A stretch of DNA of 64,000 bases from Harmothoe impar (Eukaryota; Annelida; Polychaeta; Phyllodocida; Polynoidae): assembly GCA_947462335.1 (NCBI GenBank), contig OX381707.1, positions 60,613,773 through 60,677,772 of the forward strand. Reading direction: 5' to 3'. Below, piece by piece: positions 57,339 through 64,000 of this stretch. Under the pieces are notes generated by a model that ran no database searches, had not been told where the DNA came from, and was given only the letters and a program-made list of their open reading frames with translations. A program made the position numbers and the translations under genes. The stretch's first letter is position 1. The number at the start of each line of letters is the position of its first letter.

Positions 57339-59428
57339 TAAATGAGCTACGTGGATGGGCATGGTGATCTATACACCTTCTAGACACATTCAGTTAAGTT
57401 AGTTGTCAGTTAGTTTAGGTGAATATATGAACTATGCTGTATGATTTTCTTTTGTGTAAATATTGGGTTTTATTGTTATCCAGTGTCGGGCTTAGGGTGG
57501 CGCGGGGGGCGCGGTCTCCCCCCCCCCTCCGTTTTTGGTCAAAATTTACATTTTTCAAATGTAAAATTTAGCCCAAAAGGTAGGAAGGGAGAATGTTTCC
57601 AATAGCGCCCATCCCCCTTCTTCAAAATATGTATCCTCCACTGTCATTTGTATAATTCAAAGTTTACTCATTTAGGCTCTTCCCCACATCTTAGGGATGT
57701 ATAACAGGCCTAACCATATATAACTTATTAACTTAGCACAACCTCTGGCCCAGGCTGTCATTGAAGCTCGGAGACCTCTATCCCGCCGCCGAATAACAAT
57801 GGTAATTGCCAAAATATTGAGAAATGGTCAAAATGAACGTGGCCTAAGCAATATTATTGTCCAGAGGAGTGTCGATTTGACATCATATATAATCAAGATG
57901 TTGGGTAATTAGCCAGCGCTCATTCAGTTTTTATCAGTAGCTGAATCCACGTATTTCAATCAGTTTTAGCAATACTTGTATTGCAACTGCGTGTTTCACT
58001 TCATTCCGTTATGATCAAAGAAAAGATCAACGTAGGTCTAAAGTGCACCCATTATTATTATCATTCAGTTTAAGTGCATATACATGACTGTTTACCATGT
58101 ATATTAGCATTTTACATAACTATATACCGATTGTGGTATCTATCATTAAATAGACCTACAGTGTCATGTTATATACGGTAATTATGTTTGGAGGTTTGCC
58201 TTTGTTTAACAGGCGATAAAATTGATTGCCTTCCTGTATAGTAGATCATTAATTAGACATAAATGTCGCTTACAACGGGTATGGTTATACAATGTCTGAT
58301 CATTTTTGGCACAGATCCACCTGTACTGTGTGTGCAGCTGCTTGTATATACTCTACATTTGGGCTACAGGGAAGGAGCAATTATAGCACAGTTGATGTTC
58401 ATATATTGTCATATATTTTCATTACCGTGAATATGACCCTAGCTGTCGAAATAGCGTTCAACCCTTATTGTTCACTCACTCATATATATTGTTGCAAGCC
58501 TTATGAAACCGTCGTCCATTGTAGCTGATCCGTTTGAGGGGTGTCGGCGTGAAAAATACCTCCCTTATTAATTTTCTTTTAAAGACTTTAGCAAAATAGC
58601 CTGCATGTTGCTATAGTTTGAAGAAGGGGATTCCGCCTTCGGCAGTAGGATGGGGAACTCTTTAGAAATGTTGTAGACTGCTGTATAAAATTGGGCGCAC
58701 TAAAAAATCGGGCTGCTCTACTATGAGATGATAATTTTCATGTGACGGCGCGAAAATCGACAACTGCCCGTCCACCCCCACCCAAACTGTGCCCCTATAG
58801 AGGGTGTAGCGCAACTGTGGAATCAGCTTGTGCGCTCTGTTGCACCCTTTCAGCGTTTAATCCAAGCGTGAATATACGGACAAATGATGCATCATTAATC
58901 ATTTGTTCTCATCAAAGTTGTAACTAATAGAAGTTGAATGAAAGACTTAACAAATGCATCAACGTTTCAGAGAGAACAATTTCAGAGCAGATAGTGTCCT
59001 CTCACGCAGTCGGTGGTGAGAACAAGCATTCTGTTGAGCATCATCATAAATGCTAAATATCGCTCTCTATCGTCCACAGACTGATGTTTATAGTTTTATA
59101 AATGTCCCCAATGTTATACCACTACGAGCCTCAATTTATGATAATTTCATGTATCTATAGGTATGGCACTGAAAACATAATGCATGGATGTATTAAGCTA
59201 ATTAAACTATTAGTGAGTAGTAGAATTTGTGCTCTGCGGAGAGTTTCCTCATACGCACAACGACTATAAGCCTTACAGTGTTTGGGCAAAACAATGGCCT
59301 CTGCGCAAGCTCTAAATTGAATTTATTGTATAATTAAGGGGCTTAGTCATGTTCTAGTGATGTTGGTAGAGTGTAGGGATATGTCCATGAACCAAGGCAT
59401 CCCCTTAGATATGTAGAAATAAAAATAG
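57339..59428. other. Intergenic stretch, nothing recognised
   Basis: A short G/C-rich fragment near 57485-57540 resembles the subterminal part of a mobile element. Otherwise only short ORFs (58292-58528 and 58742-58927) without motifs. Confidence 0.4.
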
Positions 59429-59692
59429 CTGAATGCTGCAAATATACATGTCACAGACACCAAGGCTTGCTTTATTATTTCATGTAATAATGGACATTGC
59501 TGTACAACATCGAAATTAACGTTGTGCTTATATATTAATCCAGTAGATAAGAGGACATATGTTTTACGTGGTACTGCTGCTATTGGAAAAGAAACGATAG
59601 AAATCGTCCCAGAATTAACAATTGAACAATCTTTAAAATACTATGGTTTTGATAACAAAAGTCTTTTAGGAAATCTATTTGCAAGCATGTAG
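59429..59692 (+). pseudogene. Open frame without ATG, coding-like C-terminal part
   Basis: 87 codons open between TAG at 59426-59428 and TAG at 59690-59692. The second half reads like ordinary soluble protein sequence (RTYVLRGTAAIGKETIEIVP, then SLKYYGFDNKSLL). A possible acceptor TTAATCCAG lies at 59537-59545. It could be the last exon of an unseen gene, a fragment of a mobile element, or chance. No family recognised. Confidence 0.25.
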
Positions 59693-60449
59693 TGAAGCAG
59701 ACGACTCACAAGTAGTCTATTTGGGTCTTCTACAATGTGCCGACTATCGACTCAATCTGATATACCGTGTACAACTCGCAATGTATATATCAACGTTTTC
59801 AGACAATCAGAAATATATATATATGAAAGCACACTTTAATTCAAATACACCTCATTCAAATTGCAACTTCACATCAATTGTGCAAATTGAGTAACATGCG
59901 TAGGTCTTATGAAGGCAACAATAGTCACAGAACCTCTTAACAATGGGATATGATAATATTAAACACCTCTACGGACATGAGGGAGGTTCATCATAACTGG
60001 TAATCTGTCCACCATAAACATTGATATAGAGGATGTCTTTAAATCCTTTATGTCTTCGTTCAGTCGCTCCTATCCACTGGCTGGACATTGCGTATCTCCC
60101 ACAAACCTCAACTCAGTGTATACACCGTATTCTTAGCCTGGTGGCACCCCTAGATCCACATCAGACCCGGCTTGGTTTGAGTTACTTTCCATACAGCCTA
60201 GCACATATCTTTTTAAATGTTAGAATGCTGTTTAATTGGACTTTTCTTTTTGTCCCAGCCGAACCCCGTGTATGGGAGGTGCCTAGGCTATGGTAAGGTA
60301 AATGTTCACCCTTGACATCTAAGTTCCAATATTTGAACATCTAGTTGTTCAAATAAAAGAAATAATTGCTTGAAGCGAACAGCTAGTGGTTCAAACCGAA
60401 CAACTAGGTTTTAAAAAATAACACATAGATTTATTAGCATACCTCATGT

Positions 60450-60780
60450 CAGTGGCGGATCCAGGATTTTCCAGAGGGGGGGCGGCAAACCATGGCCAAC
60501 CTGGAGTGACCGACTGTTCCCGCGTGCACCACAAGCGAAGCACAGTGGCCATCATGGAGGGGTTTTGGGGCATGCCCCCCCCCCTGCCTCTCACACAATT
60601 TGGGACACAATAGTGACTCAGGTCTGTGTCTCGCCTTATGATTCAGCTTGGAAAATCTCCCCTCCTCCCTTTCTTTCCCTTTTTTCTTCTCTCTTCTTCT
60701 CCCATCTTTTTTTTTTTTTTTTTTTGGGGGGGGGGGGGGGGGGCAAGGCCCGTCGGGCCACCTCCCTGGATCCGCCACTG
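60450..60780. mobile_element. hAT-like MITE with 8-bp target duplication
   Basis: 331 bp. The ends are CAGTGGCGGATCCAGG and its inverse, flanked by CCTCATGT at 60442-60449 and 60781-60788. An 8-bp duplication and CAG-type ends fit hAT. The interior is G-rich, with a T/G run and GGCATGCC words. ORFs across it are artefacts. Confidence 0.75.
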
Positions 60781-60788
60781 CCTCATGT

Positions 60789-62285
60789 CATAAGATGTAT
60801 TTACATAACTCATGTCATGAGATAAGATGGATCATTATACATAAATGTGTACACACATACACAATTATATTTACACAAATGTACTATATATTTGGCGCCA
60901 CACGTCTAAGGGTATGGATGGCGCGCTTGATTCAAGATTGTGGGAGATACACAACCTCCAGGTTCTCGGTGGGAATGACATAACTTGCGTTTTACATTCG
61001 CAGCATCACACCTATCAATATTCCATGTACATGTACATCTTATGTATTACATACGATTCTTACACACTATTAGCATAGCCCCTGAAAATATCTGAACTAA
61101 AAGATAGAAATAAGTCAGAAGTTCTCCCTGTGATGGTGTTTTTTCAGGGATTAGATATTGGTTGGATAAATCAATTACTTACAGTGTGCATGACACAATA
61201 GTGTAAATAGTTACCACATCTACAAATTACAACAAGATAATAGTGCTGGGAAATTGTATGGTAAATGGGACTCTGTCGCGTTTCAATTTTAAATGCCACA
61301 TGAATACAAGTATGAAAGTCTTCTCAGATGTTCCTGGATATCATTCTTCTTTGTGTGTTGCGAATACCTTGAGATCACCTATACTTTGTTTGGATCTCTA
61401 TTCAAATGCCTGCAATTGAATATTCTTTATTTTTATTTTTATAGATTGTTTACTTTTATCCCCATAAGACTAATTGACATTTATAAGTGCATGACATTCA
61501 ATGACAATGCCCATGTGAATACATCATTAGTGAATTTGACTATCAATTCACTAAGCCCTACATTCTCATAATGACTAGGACCTGTAGCATCTCTTTATTT
61601 CCTATTGTCTATTCAATAACCAGTTATATAACTTATCAAGGTGCATTTTGTTGCATTTTTAATGCCACAGTAACCCCCCAGCAGTAAACCCACATCCTGC
61701 ATGGGTGTATTTCCAAAGTGTAGCCGCATGAGGCCTGTAACATTATTATGGAACTTCTGAACTTCAGAGAAGATTCCAGATTAGGGCTGACGTATATATA
61801 TATATACCATCTGGTAGTTCTAAGTCAAATAACGCTCATGGTGAACAGCACACATGAGAGCATGGACGAGAAATCTTGGGTAATCTAAATTCACATATAT
61901 AAATCTTAATGATATTAAATCAATATTATAAATCATTATAATTAAGATTATGGCAGTACTCACAATTTCCACTTGTGGCAGTCGACGCCACCAGTACATT
62001 AAATGTCCAGGTCACAGGGTAACAAATCGCTGTTAGAACCAATATTGTATCATTTAAGATCCATTATAACTACAATAAACAACAACCCAAATTATACCGT
62101 CCTTTAATAGTCATATTTCTATATAAGACACCACATCCATAAAATCAGGGGGGTTGGGGGGGGGGGGGGGGGAGAGCCCCCCATAACATACATGGAAACA
62201 ACAGACCTTTAATCGTAGCGATATCATCCCCTATTATCACCCATGTCAATCTTGGAGGTAAGGCAAGGTACTCAAATCTTAATCT
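60789..62285. other. Intergenic stretch, nothing recognised
   Basis: AT-rich, with short ORFs (for example 61293-61571) without motifs. A fragment near 62055-62090 is related to the foldback MITE at 50974-51224, and a G run lies at 62150-62175. Confidence 0.4.
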
Positions 62286-62520
62286 TAAGCTTAAATGCAA
62301 TACATCTGTAAGACATCTGTAAGATATGTGTTAGACATATGTAAGAGCTGTAAGACATCTGTTAGACATCTGTTAGAAATCAGTAAGACATCTGTAAAAC
62401 TGGCTTAACAGGTGTCACTGTAAATATTTGGAGGGGGAATATAGGGACACAGATGACACCATATATATTCTGTATTATCTCTTAAGACTTTTTGGTTGTA
62501 AGACATCTGTAAGGCTGGCT
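62286..62520. repeat. Degenerate tandem repeat of TGTAAGACATC
   Basis: Repeated GTAAGACATCT and GTTAGACATCT words, most dense at 62305-62400, with outliers near 62498-62520. Confidence 0.65.
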
Positions 62521-62930
62521 TAAGACATACTGTAAACATTTGTCCGTGCAATCATGTGAGCTAGGTGCGTCGTGCCACATCAAGGGACATTTTAAGATTA
62601 TGCAACATAATCTTAAATCCCAACTGAAAACTCCCACTTGTGCCCAAATAACCACTCAAAATACGTAATGTTTGCAAACGATTGTATATTACGTTTTTTT
62701 AACATAAAAAGTTTGACCTCTTATAAGTACGAGTTATAACTCTATAAATTACCGTCAGTTCTGCTATATCACAGTGTCTTCTAAGTTGAGACGCTGTAGT
62801 TATTCACCTGACTGCTTGGGAGCCCCGTGGATATTCTGGCACCACATGGTCATCCCATTATATACATTATATATATACGAGTTGGAAACTGTCCCTACTG
62901 TTGTCTCATTGTAGCCATACTACTACTTAA

Positions 62931-63254
62931 GGGAGTGCTCATTTTTTAACAACAGGGGGGGGGTGGTGAGATTTCGCGCGGAGCGCGCGCATTTTTTTCA
63001 CCCCCCCCCCCCGCTAGAGGGGTCGAAATTTTTTACCCCCCCCCCGGCAGGCCGAAAATCGTGCGCGTTCGCGCCCCTTTGTAGCATAGTAACGCGCGGG
63101 CTTTTCCCCTCAAAACAGGTTGAATTTTTTTGCCCCCCCCCAAGAGGGGTCTGAATTTTTTACCCCCCCCCCCCCCGGTCAAGGGGTCCAAATTTTTTAC
63201 CCCCCCCCCCAAATCCACCACCCCCCCCCCTGTTGTTAAAAAATGAGCACTCCC
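62931..63254. mobile_element. G-rich Harbinger-like MITE (copy C)
   Basis: 324 bp, left end GGGAGTGCTCATTTTTTAAC and right end its inverse finishing GAGCACTCCC, flanked by TAA at 62928-62930 and 63255-63257. Long C runs and GCGCGCG words fill the centre. The most GC-rich copy of the family. Confidence 0.75.
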
Positions 63255-63699
63255 TAAGGACCTTACACTGAATCGTGCCTTATCAAGCTGATTAACAGTA
63301 CTGGAAGTCAGTTACAAATACAGACTCTCCAGAATCATATTTATTTGCAGTGGTAAAACTCCATCGTTACATGCTGTATTATATCTCATGCTCTACCTGA
63401 TTTGAAGCTTGTTGTATTTTTGAAGATCATTTATGAAATAAATACACGTTGAAAACTCAAAAAAATATTGTGGCATCGACATTCCAACGATTACACGTTC
63501 CAACTAACCCGGGTCATACCCGATTTAACCATCGGCTGGAGCCAAATTAGGCCTGAGCCGTTCAAAGTGTAAAGAAAAGATTAATTTAACCCTTCCAGCC
63601 TATATTTTAGGACTATCTCTTATATCGCCCTTTTTGTCACCCATATCACTAAAAGCAAAATGATTCTATATACACTACTTGCCTAATTGGGGCTTCATC

Positions 63700-63974
63700 A
63701 TCAACAGCGAGCATAGTTACAGATTTAGCTGATGAAGAACAAGAAACTATGAAGTTACCAGCAATGATGCAGAAAACGTCTTCGCGATAGCATGTTCACA
63801 CAGCTGCAATCAGTCATTGTGGATATCATACAGAAGTTACTACGCACTGTGGAGCAGACAAACGTCTTGTCGAGGGCCGACTGGGGTCTACTCTATAGGC
63901 GTGCAGCGAAAGTGAGCTTCTCGTTCTGCCATGCTGGTTTTGGTGATGAAGCTTTGATGAGACATGACCATTGA
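63700..63974 (+). CDS. Weak candidate coding segment near the window end
   Basis: A short + strand frame from ATG at 63792 encodes 60 residues (QSVIVDIIQKLL, then RADWGLLYRRAAKV), amphipathic at the start, ending at a stop near 63974. A different frame just before it (LADEEQETMKLPAMMQ at about 63725-63790) also looks coding-like after a TTACAG. They may be adjacent pieces of a gene continuing beyond the window, or chance. Confidence 0.2.
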
Positions 63975-64000
63975 CGCGCCGGAAGGACGCCGCAGATGGA

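Noticed and set aside
62963..63221. Pro- and Gly-rich ORFs on both strands
   Set aside because: Translations of homopolymer runs inside the G-rich MITE copy C.

Overview
The window is eukaryotic: an invertebrate metazoan chromosome segment with intron-containing genes, GT/AG splice sites, AATAAA-type signals and a very dense load of DNA transposons. The protein matches (a TspanC8 tetraspanin closest in motif to TSPAN33, and a secreted Ig-domain protein) and the frequent TAGGCCTA-like words hint at a marine deuterostome (echinoderm, hemichordate or cephalochordate), but a lophotrochozoan cannot be excluded.

Layout. 1-4.2 kb is AT-rich and probably non-coding, with two weak exon-like stretches on the + strand. 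4.2-12.2 kb is transposon territory: a foldback repeat, a near-perfect palindromic element with 9-bp target duplications, then a three-level nest (a TTAA-flanked element containing a G-rich Harbinger-like MITE that contains a complete 5.0-kb Ty3/gypsy retrotransposon with two in-frame stops). 12.2-33.2 kb holds gene 1 on the - strand, a tetraspanin whose seven exons join in one phase-consistent frame of 274 residues. An eighth exon (14014-15741), in the same phase and also starting in the middle of TM4, would replace the last exon and give a form with a cytoplasmic tail of about 560 residues. Its first intron (13.4 kb) carries many elements, including two copies of a 1.8-kb satellite-bearing unit.

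37.6-56.0 kb holds gene 2, also on the - strand: nine exons encode a predicted 645-residue secreted glycoprotein with a signal peptide, an unrecognised N-terminal half, two Ig-like domains and an acidic tail. Its introns carry MITEs, minisatellites and a LINE reverse-transcriptase remnant. 56-64 kb has no convincing gene, only a hAT-like MITE, a Harbinger-like MITE and two weak ORF fragments.

The two genes are in tandem on the - strand, about 4.4 kb apart, with no sequence evidence that they work together. The most interesting signals are the alternative tetraspanin tail exon, the unrecognised secreted Ig protein, and a set of short mobile-element families whose termini and target duplications can be read directly here. 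No homology search or splice predictor was run; exon models rest on reading-frame continuity, splice dinucleotides and protein motifs.
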